DNA of 64,000 nucleotides, taken from contig NZ_AP014723.1 of assembly GCF_001548035.1 (NCBI RefSeq), positions 992,001 through 1,056,000 on the forward strand, in the 5' to 3' direction. The stretch's first letter is position 1, and every line of letters begins with the position of its first letter. Both the position numbers and the translations under genes were made by a program. This document shows, piece after piece, positions 54,084 to 61,342 of this stretch. The notes beneath the pieces were generated by a model that saw nothing but the letters and a program-made list of their open reading frames with translations, had not been told where the DNA came from and made no database searches. Source of the stretch: Sulfurospirillum sp. UCH001. Its GTDB lineage: Bacteria; Campylobacterota; Campylobacteria; Campylobacterales; Sulfurospirillaceae.

Positions 54084-54619
54084 CTACATTCCTTTTCACG
54101 TGGAATTGCTTCATAGAGCATTTTGTAAAAACCATCCATATAGGTATTTATGTCTTGATGCATGCAATCGTGAATGAGGTTTCGATCTGAAAAAATTTTA
54201 TGTTGCACATCTAACTTATGAAAGGTTCGCTCCATCTCTTTTGCGCATAGATGTTTGTTTTTCCCTTCAAAATCAAAAGGTCGTACCGCTATAATAAATA
54301 ACTTTTTTCTAGATTTTGAAGAACTGTTGGCTAAGATTTTTTGCAATACTGTCGTACTGTAACCCCCTCCAATACCAATAAAAACAACACATCGTGTGTA
54401 AGTACTCATAACAAGTTCAAAATCGAATGTATGAAAGAATGTGTCAAAGGATTGAATTACATGTCCGTGTTTATCTGTCAGAAATGTAGGCATTGTGTAT
54501 TTATTGGGTAAAAATTCATCTGTGATAACTAATATATTATACTCGGTGATAGTATTGAGGTATTTTGTTGAATTAAGCATATGTTGTTCAAAAGAGCCAA
54601 TACCTAGCGCTAGCTTCAT
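54080..54619 (-). CDS. FtsZ GTPase-domain-like protein (first half of a split FtsZ homologue)
   Basis: A 179-aa Rossmann-type protein aligned with the FtsZ/tubulin GTPase domain. MKLALGIGSFEQHMLN stands in for the T1 loop, and VVFIGIGGGYSTTVLQKIL for the tubulin signature GGGTG(S/T)G (residues 80-95, degenerate). LFIIAVRPFDFEGK (residues 107-120) matches the very conserved FtsZ VVTKPFxFEGK, and SDRNLIHD matches NDKLL. It ends after the region of helix H7. GTP binding is doubtful. It is the first gene of the unit with the C-terminal half and the deacylase, under operator 3; AAAGGAT precedes the ATG. Confidence 0.68.
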   Translation of the reverse strand: MKLALGIGSFEQHMLNSTKYLNTITEYNILVITDEFLPNKYTMPTFLTDKHGHVIQSFDTFFHTFDFELVMSTYTRCVVFIGIGGGYSTTVLQKILANSSSKSRKKLFIIAVRPFDFEGKNKHLCAKEMERTFHKLDVQHKIFSDRNLIHDCMHQDINTYMDGFYKMLYEAIPREKECR

Positions 54620-54663
54620 AAAAATCCTTTTAAGTTTTATGAAGTTAGTATAAGCTATTTTAT

Positions 54664-54679
54664 GGACATTATTGTGTCC
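54664..54679 (-). promoter_or_regulatory. Operator 3, GGACA-N6-TGTCC, before the split-FtsZ/deacylase operon
   Basis: GGACATTATTGTGTCC. On the minus strand TATACT (54647-54652) follows exactly 11 nt downstream, then the start codon of the FtsZ-like gene at 54619. Both half-sites match the other three operators. Confidence 0.68.
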
Positions 54680-54699
54680 AATATATTAAAAAGATACTA

Positions 54700-55230
54700 C
54701 TATTGAATCACTTTAGATAGATCAGTATCGTTTTCAATATAATCCACTAAAGCTGTTCCAAATGGATAAGGATCTTTTACATGTATAACTTCTTTTTTTA
54801 CGCAATTTCCGCCAGTAATATAATAAGCTACACCATTTTTATCTTTATCACTATTAGGCAGTCTACAGCTCGTTACGATAACGCCACTAAACCATGATGC
54901 TTTTATTCTCAGCTCAACGTTAGAGTCTGAATGATCAAGCGCTTCACTGTTAGGATTTGATAAAAAAAGATCATCAAAGCGTTGTTCTGTTTTATTGAAA
55001 AGTGATGTCAGAAATAAAGTATGTTCACTTAGTTGCCAATAACATATAAAAATTCTTTCTTTAGATTGAGGTTTAAATCCATCATTTGGTAAGCCTTTCT
55101 CTTTGAGTAAAGTGACTAAAGGAGAAACATATTTTCTTTTATCTTTTAACGTTTCTTGAACCGATATAATGTATAAATTTATACCACTCTCAACATCTAT
55201 TAATTTATCTCGCTTAAGAGGAAAACTCAT
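54700..55230 (-). CDS. Hypothetical protein
   Basis: A 176-aa soluble protein I do not recognise. ERIFICYWQLSEHTLFLTSLFN and GVIVTSCRLPNSDKDKNGVAYYITGGN look like mixed alpha/beta segments. No signal peptide or clear catalytic motif. No operator copy precedes it, so it is probably read from the ankyrin operon 76 nt upstream. Confidence 0.5.
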   Translation of the reverse strand: MSFPLKRDKLIDVESGINLYIISVQETLKDKRKYVSPLVTLLKEKGLPNDGFKPQSKERIFICYWQLSEHTLFLTSLFNKTEQRFDDLFLSNPNSEALDHSDSNVELRIKASWFSGVIVTSCRLPNSDKDKNGVAYYITGGNCVKKEVIHVKDPYPFGTALVDYIENDTDLSKVIQ

Positions 55231-55305
55231 GTGTGCTCCTTTGATCTTATTATCATGACATCATAACAAATTTATAAGGCATCTTTCTGAAATAAGGCAT
55301 TACTC

Positions 55306-55716
55306 TCATAATGATTTTTGATCATTCACGACTAAAAGAAAGTCCTCAAACACATTTATTTTAGGCTCCCCAACACTGTAAAAAGGTTGTAACTTTGCAT
55401 ACTGTTTTAAGAGAATAATGACATCGCGATCGTTTTTAAAATAAGCCCATTTTGAAGCCGTCCAACCATCGTGATCTTTTTCATAGATAGATGCTTTATA
55501 GTACAATAATAGTTTGATGATTTTAAGATGAGACTTGGCACACGCCAGCATCAAAAGCGTTATATTTGAAGAGTCTTTTGCATTTGGATTTACTCCAACC
55601 ATCAGCAATAACCTCACCATAATGACACGATCATTTTTGACTGCTTCAATGATCTTTGCATCACTATAATTGATTAAAGCGTTACGTAATTTTTTTAATG
55701 GACTGCGTATCATCAA
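55306..55716 (-). CDS. Ankyrin-repeat protein
   Basis: A 136-aa protein with about three ankyrin repeats: IIEAVKNDRVIMVRLLLMVGVNPNAKDSSNITLLMLAC, then HLKIIKLLLYYKASIYEKDHDGWTASKWA (each within residues 20-100). Likely a protein-binding adaptor. AAAGGA precedes tandem ATGs. It overlaps the upstream gene by 4 nt. Confidence 0.8.
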   Translation of the reverse strand: MMIRSPLKKLRNALINYSDAKIIEAVKNDRVIMVRLLLMVGVNPNAKDSSNITLLMLACAKSHLKIIKLLLYYKASIYEKDHDGWTASKWAYFKNDRDVIILLKQYAKLQPFYSVGEPKINVFEDFLLVVNDQKSL

Positions 55717-56117
55717 ATTTTCCTTTGTTGTTTTTCAACGTCATAGTGTTTTATGACATACTCTGTCTTTGATATTTTTCTCTTTAACCAGTTCTTTTTA
55801 GTGATCAAACCTTGCTTCTCAGCGAATCGTAGATAAAGCATTAAGCGAAGTTGCATCGGAAATTTTTTCTTTTCCATTTGGAGTGTTTTGCACAATTTAG
55901 CAAGCGTTATAGGTGAACCATAACGAAAAAAAGCTCTATAAAGCATCACGTACGCAAAACTCTCAAGAAGGTCGATACCCCATTCTTTTGCGAGGGCATC
56001 GATACTTGGCTCTTTTGGTGTTGTTTTACGTTCTAGAAAATAGTGTTTTGTGAGCTTTTTAACCGCTTTTTTATCGAGCAATAACGCTTCGATAAAGAGA
56101 GATGAATGTTCTACCAT
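55713..56117 (-). CDS. Hypothetical basic protein, possible winged helix
   Basis: A 134-aa basic, helical protein (PITLAKLCKTLQMEKKKFPM, LMLYLRFAEKQGLITKKNWLKRK). The pattern of helix, helix and a LI-T-K wing suggests a DNA-binding winged helix, but this is uncertain. It overlaps the ankyrin gene by 4 nt and lies 9 nt after a possible 42-aa ORF. Confidence 0.5.
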   Translation of the reverse strand: MVEHSSLFIEALLLDKKAVKKLTKHYFLERKTTPKEPSIDALAKEWGIDLLESFAYVMLYRAFFRYGSPITLAKLCKTLQMEKKKFPMQLRLMLYLRFAEKQGLITKKNWLKRKISKTEYVIKHYDVEKQQRKI

Positions 56118-56126
56118 CTCTAATTC

Positions 56127-56255
56127 CTATACCAGAAGCGCATGAGTTAGCACTTGGATTGTGCAACATGGCAGCTCTTTTTTCAATAATTTATTGTTTT
56201 CAAATTTACTAAATTCAGTGCTATGTTGAGTGAATGCCAAATTCTGTAATTGCAT
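56127..56255 (-). CDS. Possible 42-aa leader ORF
   Basis: A 42-codon frame beginning MQLQNLAFTQHSTEFSKFEN with AGGGA 8 nt upstream, ending TAG 9 nt before the next start. It lies between operator 4 (minus-strand -10 TATCAT at 56289-56294) and the ankyrin operon, so it would be the first gene of that unit. It has two adjacent cysteines. Not recognised. Confidence 0.38.
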   Translation of the reverse strand: MQLQNLAFTQHSTEFSKFENNKLLKKELPCCTIQVLTHALLV

Positions 56256-56305
56256 ATGATTATCCCTGAGTTACGATTTTAATGTGTCATGATATCTTTA
56301 AAATG

Positions 56306-56321
56306 GGACATAAATATGTCT
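56306..56321. promoter_or_regulatory. Operator 4, GGACA-N6-TGTCT, with divergent promoters
   Basis: GGACATAAATATGTCT. TAAAAT (56333-56338) lies exactly 11 nt downstream on the plus strand toward the DnaA-like gene. TATCAT (56289-56294) lies exactly 11 nt downstream on the minus strand toward the ankyrin operon. Architecture as operator 1. Confidence 0.7.
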
Positions 56322-56370
56322 AGCTTAGGTGTTAAAATCGATATAAAATTTTTCAAGAAAAGGATTTAGT

Positions 56371-57117
56371 ATGTCAAGTGAAACTAGCGCTACAGTGCTA
56401 AATAAGATGTATACATTTGATAATTATGTGGTTGGGAATTTTAATCACGTATCCTACACCATAGCTAAACTAGTAGCAGACAAACCAGGTGTTATGTATA
56501 GTCCAGTTTTCATCTATGGTCCAATAGGCGTTGGCAAAACCTATCTTATTCATGCTATTGGTAATTATGCTCAAAGTAAAGGCAAAATCGTTATTTATGC
56601 GACGATTGAGCAGTTTATGAATGACTTTACCTATAATCTTCGCAACCAATCAATGGATCGTTTCCGTGAAAAATACCGTAGTTGCGATGTTTTACTTATC
56701 GATGACATACAAGATTTGGCCAATAAAATTCAAACACAAGAAGAATTTTTTCATACCTTTAATGAACTTTACGCTGCAGGTAAACAGATTGTATTAACCT
56801 CAGATAAACCACCAAAGATGATTAATGGTCTTGAAGATCGTTTAAAAAGTCGTTTTATAGGTGGATTTATATCTGATATTGGGATACCAGAACTTGAAGA
56901 TAAAATAGCTATGATTAAAAAGAAATGTGATATTTTTGAATTCTCTTTGGGTGATGATATTATCAATGATATTGCAGTAAACATTGGTGATGATATCCGT
57001 GAAATTGAGAGTTTTGCTATTAATTTAAATGTTTTGAAAAACTTGATACATCAAAAAAACATGATTGATATTATTCAAAAAATTTTAAAAAATTTTTTGA
57101 ATATGCCAATTGAATAA
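56371..57117 (+). CDS. DnaA-like AAA+ ATPase lacking the DNA-binding domain
   Basis: A 248-aa protein matching DnaA domain III. Walker A is GPIGVGKT (residues 50-57), the RFREKYRSCDVLLIDDIQDL segment includes Walker B (108-112), sensor 1 is LTSDKPP, the Arg-finger region is EDRLKSRFIGG, and sensor 2 is DDIREIE (R210). DnaA domains I/II and the DnaA-box-binding domain IV are absent, so it resembles a Hda/DnaA-decoy type protein. AAAAGGA precedes the ATG. Under operator 4. It might modulate initiation by joining DnaA oligomers (inference). Confidence 0.85.
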   Translation: MSSETSATVLNKMYTFDNYVVGNFNHVSYTIAKLVADKPGVMYSPVFIYGPIGVGKTYLIHAIGNYAQSKGKIVIYATIEQFMNDFTYNLRNQSMDRFREKYRSCDVLLIDDIQDLANKIQTQEEFFHTFNELYAAGKQIVLTSDKPPKMINGLEDRLKSRFIGGFISDIGIPELEDKIAMIKKKCDIFEFSLGDDIINDIAVNIGDDIREIESFAINLNVLKNLIHQKNMIDIIQKILKNFLNMPIE

Positions 57118-57122
57118 ACATT

Positions 57123-57476
57123 ATGAACAATGAATTAACAACCACTAACAACGATCATCAACTCGTATTGGCAAGATCCAGAGTCTTATTAAAGATAACG
57201 AAAAAAATACTTGTCAATATACAAAAAAGTAACCCAAGTATAAAATACCCAATAACATTAATACATAGTGATAATGTTGTTGAATCTGTTGCAATTTCTT
57301 CTGATGGAAAGTATATGATTTCTGGAAGTAGAGATGCGACTATTAAGCTTTGGGATTTACCTAGTGGAAAAGAGATTCAGATATTTAAAGGGCATAAAGA
57401 TTGTATCAATTCTATTGCTATTTCTCATGACAGCAATAGAATTGTATCTGCAAGTGACGACAAAACAATTAAAGTA
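57123..57476 (+). pseudogene. WD40 protein truncated by an IS3-family insertion
   Basis: A 118-codon remnant starting MNNELTTTNNDHQLVLARSR with two WD40 blades (VESVAISSDGKYMISGSRD...IKLWD and INSIAISHDSNRIVSASDD...IKVW). A beta-propeller needs about seven blades, so most of it is lost. The frame continues into the IS for another 48 codons of non-homologous sequence. It begins 5 nt after the DnaA-like stop and is probably translationally coupled to it. Confidence 0.78.
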
Positions 57477-57565
57477 TGGAATGACCCCACAACACTAGAC
57501 ACTCTTGAAACTGTTAATACGGTCGATAATGACCACATGAAACATCAAGAGGAGAAAGTAATTCC

Positions 57566-57850
57566 ATGGCAAATAAACTATACACAGACGAGTTCAAACA
57601 AGAGGCAGTCAATCAAATTGTAAAAAATGGCTATCCCATTAAAGATACCGCACAAAGATTAGGAGTGCATCCTGATTCACTCAAAGCATGGATAAAAATC
57701 TATAGTAATCCTCAAAGTACCTCACAACACCAAGCTTCCAAAGATTTATCATCCGAGAATAGGAAGCTCAAAGCAGAATTAAAAAGAGTCACCGAGGAGC
57801 GTGACATTCTAAAAAAGGCCGCAGCGTACTTTGCCAAGAATCAAAAGTAA
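57566..57850 (+). CDS. IS3-family transposase OrfA
   Basis: A 94-aa HTH protein (MANKLYTDEFKQEAVNQIVK, IKDTAQRLGVHPDSLKAWIK) with a C-terminal leucine-zipper-like helix. The heptamer A-AAA-AAG at 57811-57817 is in the correct frame for -1 ribosomal slippage. After the shift the frame stays open into orfB, so an OrfAB fusion can be made. Confidence 0.92.
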   Translation: MANKLYTDEFKQEAVNQIVKNGYPIKDTAQRLGVHPDSLKAWIKIYSNPQSTSQHQASKDLSSENRKLKAELKRVTEERDILKKAAAYFAKNQK

Positions 57851-57888
57851 AGTACGCCTTCATTAAAGAGTATAAGCCATTTTATCCC

Positions 57889-58731
57889 GTGCGAAGAATG
57901 TGCAAAGCTTTGCAAGTCCATTTTAGTGGTTATTATGCATGGAATAAACAACCAGAATCAAAACGTGATAGAGATAATAAAGTGGTCTTGCAACACATTA
58001 AAGAGGCTTATGAACACAGTGGTCGTATCTATGGATATCGAACTGTTACCAAAGATCTTATAGCATCAGGTATCAGTGTGAATAAAAAAAGAGTCGCAAG
58101 ACTTATGAACATAGCCAAACTCTTTGGTGCAGGTGTCAAACAGAAAAAACCTCGTTATAAAAAAGGGCAGAGACATTTGGCACATCCTAACCATCTTGGG
58201 CAGTGTTTCAATGTTCAAGAGCCAAATCACACATGGGTAACAGATATAACCTATATCAAAACACATGAAGGATGGTTTTATTTAGCGGTTGTATTAGACC
58301 TTTTCAGTAGAAAAGTTGCTGGATGGGCAACAAGTCATCGCATGACAACACAGTTAGCTCTAAAAGCTCTGGAAATGGCAACCTTTAGACAAAAACCACA
58401 TCATGAAGTTATTGTACACTCTGATCAAGGATCACAGTATAGCTCTTACGAGTGGCAAGCACTCCTAAAAAAATACAACCTGATTCCTAGCATGAGCAGG
58501 CGAGGCAACTGTTATGATAATGCAGTGGCTGAAAGCTTTTTTAAAACATTTAAGCGTGAATGTGTCAAAAAACAGATTTATATTACACGAGAGGAAGCAC
58601 AATCAGACATATTTTATTACATTGAAATGTTTTATAATTCAACCAGAAGGCATAGCTATCTTGGTTATATTTCGCCCAATGAATTTGAAAAAAGATATAA
58701 TGAGAAATTAAATATGGCTTCGCAGAATTAG
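57889..58731 (+). CDS. IS3-family transposase OrfB (DDE integrase)
   Basis: The frame reads from the slip site at 57811; the first ATG is at 57889 (280 aa). HTH_21 (HSGRIYGYRTVTKDLI) is followed by the rve integrase core with DDE residues in WVTDITYI, VIVHSDQGSQYSS and NAVAESFFKTFKRE, and the usual STRRHSYLGYISPNEFE end. It appears intact, so the IS may be active. Confidence 0.93.
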   Translation: MRRMCKALQVHFSGYYAWNKQPESKRDRDNKVVLQHIKEAYEHSGRIYGYRTVTKDLIASGISVNKKRVARLMNIAKLFGAGVKQKKPRYKKGQRHLAHPNHLGQCFNVQEPNHTWVTDITYIKTHEGWFYLAVVLDLFSRKVAGWATSHRMTTQLALKALEMATFRQKPHHEVIVHSDQGSQYSSYEWQALLKKYNLIPSMSRRGNCYDNAVAESFFKTFKRECVKKQIYITREEAQSDIFYYIEMFYNSTRRHSYLGYISPNEFEKRYNEKLNMASQN

Positions 58732-58760
58732 AGTGTGTCTACAAATGTGGGGTCATTCCA

Positions 58761-59578
58761 GAGAGCTCATTCAAAAAATATTACATGTAAAACAAGAGAT
58801 ACATCATTTTACTACAGCAGAAAAAAGAGCTCGTTTTCAACATTTGAGAGAGAAGTATGCAGCTTTAAAACAAGCTATTGATATGAAAAAAACATATCAA
58901 TCTTCTCTTGAAGAAGCACTGGCAAAACTTAATCCTTTAGATGATACCTACCATGAACTTTATGAAAAAATAAAAGTTTTAAAAGAAGAATTAAATGTTG
59001 CAGAAGAGGCTTTGAATCAAAAATATCAGAAAGCGATAAAAGAGTTTGACGAAGATCCTGACATGCAAGAGTACGAAGAAACTAAACGTATGTATGAAGA
59101 ATTTAGAAATAATTTTGAAGAAGAACTCAATGCTAAATTATTTGATCTTAGTGAAAGCGAGAAAAAAGAACTTAAACAGCTCTATAGGCAAGCCAGTAGA
59201 CTTTGCCATCCAGATATCGTAGCTGATGAACTGAAAACTCAAGCGCATGAGATGATGCAAAAACTCAATGATGCCTATAGTGAAAAAAATTTAACAATTG
59301 TTAAAGAGATACTTTTCGCGTTACAGCATGATATTGGCTTTACTGTTGCAAGTAATAATATAAATAATAAAGAAAAACTTAAAGCAAAGATTGTCAAACT
59401 TAGAAAAAAGCTTAAAATCACTGAAAACGAAATAACAGAAATAAAATTAGATGAAACATTTGAAATTATTAAAGATTTGGATAATTGGGATACATACTTT
59501 GAAGAGCTTAAAGGGAATCTTGAATATGAACTCATGTCTCTTATGAATAATTATAATGCACTTAGGTTTTATTCTTGA
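58761..59578 (+). pseudogene. J-domain/coiled-coil protein, 5' end lost at the IS
   Basis: An open frame runs in from the right IS repeat (the first possible starts, GTG 58733 and ATG 58745, are IS sequence). After it comes about 270 residues of chromosome-derived protein. A long coiled coil is followed by a DnaJ-like J domain (LKQLYRQASRLCHPDIV with the HPD motif) and another charged coil. The gene's real N-terminus is missing. It may be the distal part of the same WD40 gene or the next gene downstream. Confidence 0.65.
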
Positions 59579-59604
59579 GATGAAGAAATACTCTTGGTAG
59601 ATAA

Positions 59605-59886
59605 ATAAAACGTCTTGACACACAAACAAGACGATTTCTGTATAAGATAGAAGTTTCAAAACCAAGTAAGCAGACCCGCGCAAAGATTTGGAAATCAAAA
59701 GTTCCAGATCTCTCAAATGAGATCATTGCATCCATTGCTCATTATGAATTAAGTGGTGGTCAAATTGAAAATGTGGCACGTAAGTGTTTACTAGATGCCA
59801 TATTAAATTTAAAAGAGATATGTGTTGAGGATTTGAAAAAATCATGTACTGATGAAATTCAGTTCAAAGAAGAGAAATGTTCATAA
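59605..59886 (+). pseudogene. C-terminal relic of an AAA+ ATPase
   Basis: About 93 codons without a start, reading RRFLYKIEVSKPSKQTRAKI, then WKSKVPDLSNEIIASIAHYE, then LSGGQIENVARKCLLDAILN. The RRF..KIE..KP...R..IW and ELSGGQIENV.RK pattern is the C-terminal part of classical AAA ATPases that often accompany ankyrin, WD40 or J-domain genes. Walker motifs are gone, so only the end survives. Confidence 0.68.
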
Positions 59887-59938
59887 CTAGGTTTTATTTA
59901 ATACCACATTGTCTATAATCACACAAAAGGATAAGCCC

Positions 59939-60400
59939 ATGCCACAGCTACTTTATACTATTGAGGAATACATAGCCAAACACCGTAAAAAAGACTCTAT
60001 TTGGATGGTGTTCAATACTCGTTACAATGAAATACACGCGCTACACCAGAAAATTTCTGATGAGGAAGCCTTTAGTTTTTATAACCGTCAATTCACAGAT
60101 GAAATAGCGCGAGAAAACTTTTTAGAATATATGAAAACCAATTTTCCGCAAACAGCACTCTTAGAAGTATTTGATTTAGTAGGTATAGAATGGCTTCAAT
60201 GGCCCTATCTTGGAAGCATTGCTATTGATACTGACATCGGTAGTGAGGTTTATAATGCACTTTGTGAGAAGTATGGCGATGCCTATAAAGACCCCATATC
60301 TACAAACCAAGCACTTTGGGTTATGGAATATAAAGACGCCAAAGTAATCCATGAAAAACGGTGTAAAGCCATTGATGAGGAATTTGGAGATGATGAATGA
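59939..60400 (+). CDS. Hypothetical protein
   Basis: A 153-aa soluble, acidic protein beginning MPQLLYTIEEYIAKHRKKDS after AAAGGA (an ATG 10 codons upstream lacks a site). FSFYNRQFTDEIARENFLEYM and EWLQWPYLGSIAIDTD are its most distinctive stretches. Not recognised. It is followed 22 nt later by the HAD gene, probably the same operon. Confidence 0.55.
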   Translation: MPQLLYTIEEYIAKHRKKDSIWMVFNTRYNEIHALHQKISDEEAFSFYNRQFTDEIARENFLEYMKTNFPQTALLEVFDLVGIEWLQWPYLGSIAIDTDIGSEVYNALCEKYGDAYKDPISTNQALWVMEYKDAKVIHEKRCKAIDEEFGDDE

Positions 60401-60422
60401 TGTATTTCTTAAAGAATTTTAA

Positions 60423-61331
60423 ATGAATAATATCATCGCACTTATTTTTGACTTTGATATAACCCTCTCACCAGAATTCCAGCAACAGGTCATTTTTGAT
60501 CATTGGGGTGTTGATGCAGAGACGTTTTGGCGTGAATGTGGGGTATTGGGAAAGCAAGGATACGATCTAGAGCACTCTTATATGCGTAATATGATCGATT
60601 ATGGTAGACGCGATAGTAAATACGCACTCACCAATGAAAAATTACGTGAATTTGGGCGTCAGGTGGAACTATATCAAGGGCTTAGCCGTAAAGATGGGTT
60701 CACCTCGGTTTTTGATGATCTTAAAACACTTCTTAACAAAAAAGAGTTCGCCGAACATAATATAGAGTTAGAGTGCTACTGTATCAGTGGTGGACTTAAA
60801 CCGATGATAGAAGGCGCTTTTGAAGCACATGATCTTAATGGTTATTTTAAAGAAATATTTGCATGCGATTTTGATGAAGACGACACGGGAAAGCTCGGGT
60901 ACATCAAAGAAACCGTTGGCCATACCATAAAAACTCAAAAGCTTTTTATGATAGCTAAGGGAGTTTCTCCTAAAAATGGCGATCATCCTTCACTTGTAAA
61001 TGAAGTGATCCATCACTACCGAGTACCATTTGAGAACATGATCTTTTTGGGAGATGGACAAACGGATATTCCCGCCTTTTCCTTGGTCAATAAAAATGGC
61101 GGTAAATCAATTGCCGTATATCGTGAAGAGAAAACTAGTGATGGCTCAATAGATGAAGAACACACCCTTGAAACTTATCTAAATGGCTATAAACTCGCCA
61201 TCGAAGCCAATCGTGCAGAGCAATTATTGCCTGCTGATTATTCGTTTGGTAAACCGCTAAAAATGGCTTTGCTTGGGTATGTTGAGAGTGTGGCAAAAAA
61301 TATTATGAATAAATCGAATAGTAAAATTTAA
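60423..61331 (+). CDS. HAD family phosphatase
   Basis: A 302-aa HAD-superfamily protein. Motif I is IFDFDITLS (Asp10/Asp12), motif II is CYCISGG, motif III is GKLG, and motif IV is FLGDGQTDIPAFSLV. This is closest to phosphoserine-phosphatase-like HADs with a helical cap. The weak sequence of the cap does not reveal the substrate. It ends 11 nt before the first DUF262 gene. Confidence 0.82.
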   Translation: MNNIIALIFDFDITLSPEFQQQVIFDHWGVDAETFWRECGVLGKQGYDLEHSYMRNMIDYGRRDSKYALTNEKLREFGRQVELYQGLSRKDGFTSVFDDLKTLLNKKEFAEHNIELECYCISGGLKPMIEGAFEAHDLNGYFKEIFACDFDEDDTGKLGYIKETVGHTIKTQKLFMIAKGVSPKNGDHPSLVNEVIHHYRVPFENMIFLGDGQTDIPAFSLVNKNGGKSIAVYREEKTSDGSIDEEHTLETYLNGYKLAIEANRAEQLLPADYSFGKPLKMALLGYVESVAKNIMNKSNSKI

Positions 61332-61342
61332 AGGATATATTT

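Larger units (their letters stand above)
57477..58760 (+). mobile_element. IS3-family insertion sequence
   Basis: A 1284-bp element bounded by imperfect 26-bp inverted repeats starting TGGAATGACCCCACA (left 57477-57502; right 58735-58760 on the other strand), differing mainly in a 4-nt block. It contains overlapping orfA and orfB of the IS3 family. The flanks (AGTA on the left, GAGA on the right) show no target-site duplication, suggesting a deletion or recombination after insertion. Confidence 0.85.

Noticed and set aside
57477-57623. C-terminal 48 residues of the WD40 frame
   Set aside because: They are read from IS sequence in a non-transposase frame, so they are not part of the original protein.
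57474-58763. Target-site duplication of the IS
   Set aside because: The bases flanking the inverted repeats (GTA and GAG) do not match. GGAA/TTCC next to TGACCCC first looked like flanks, but they are part of the inverted repeat.
59447-59716. Minus-strand 89-aa ORF
   Set aside because: It is antisense to the J-domain frame and the AAA+ relic, with no similarity or ribosome site.
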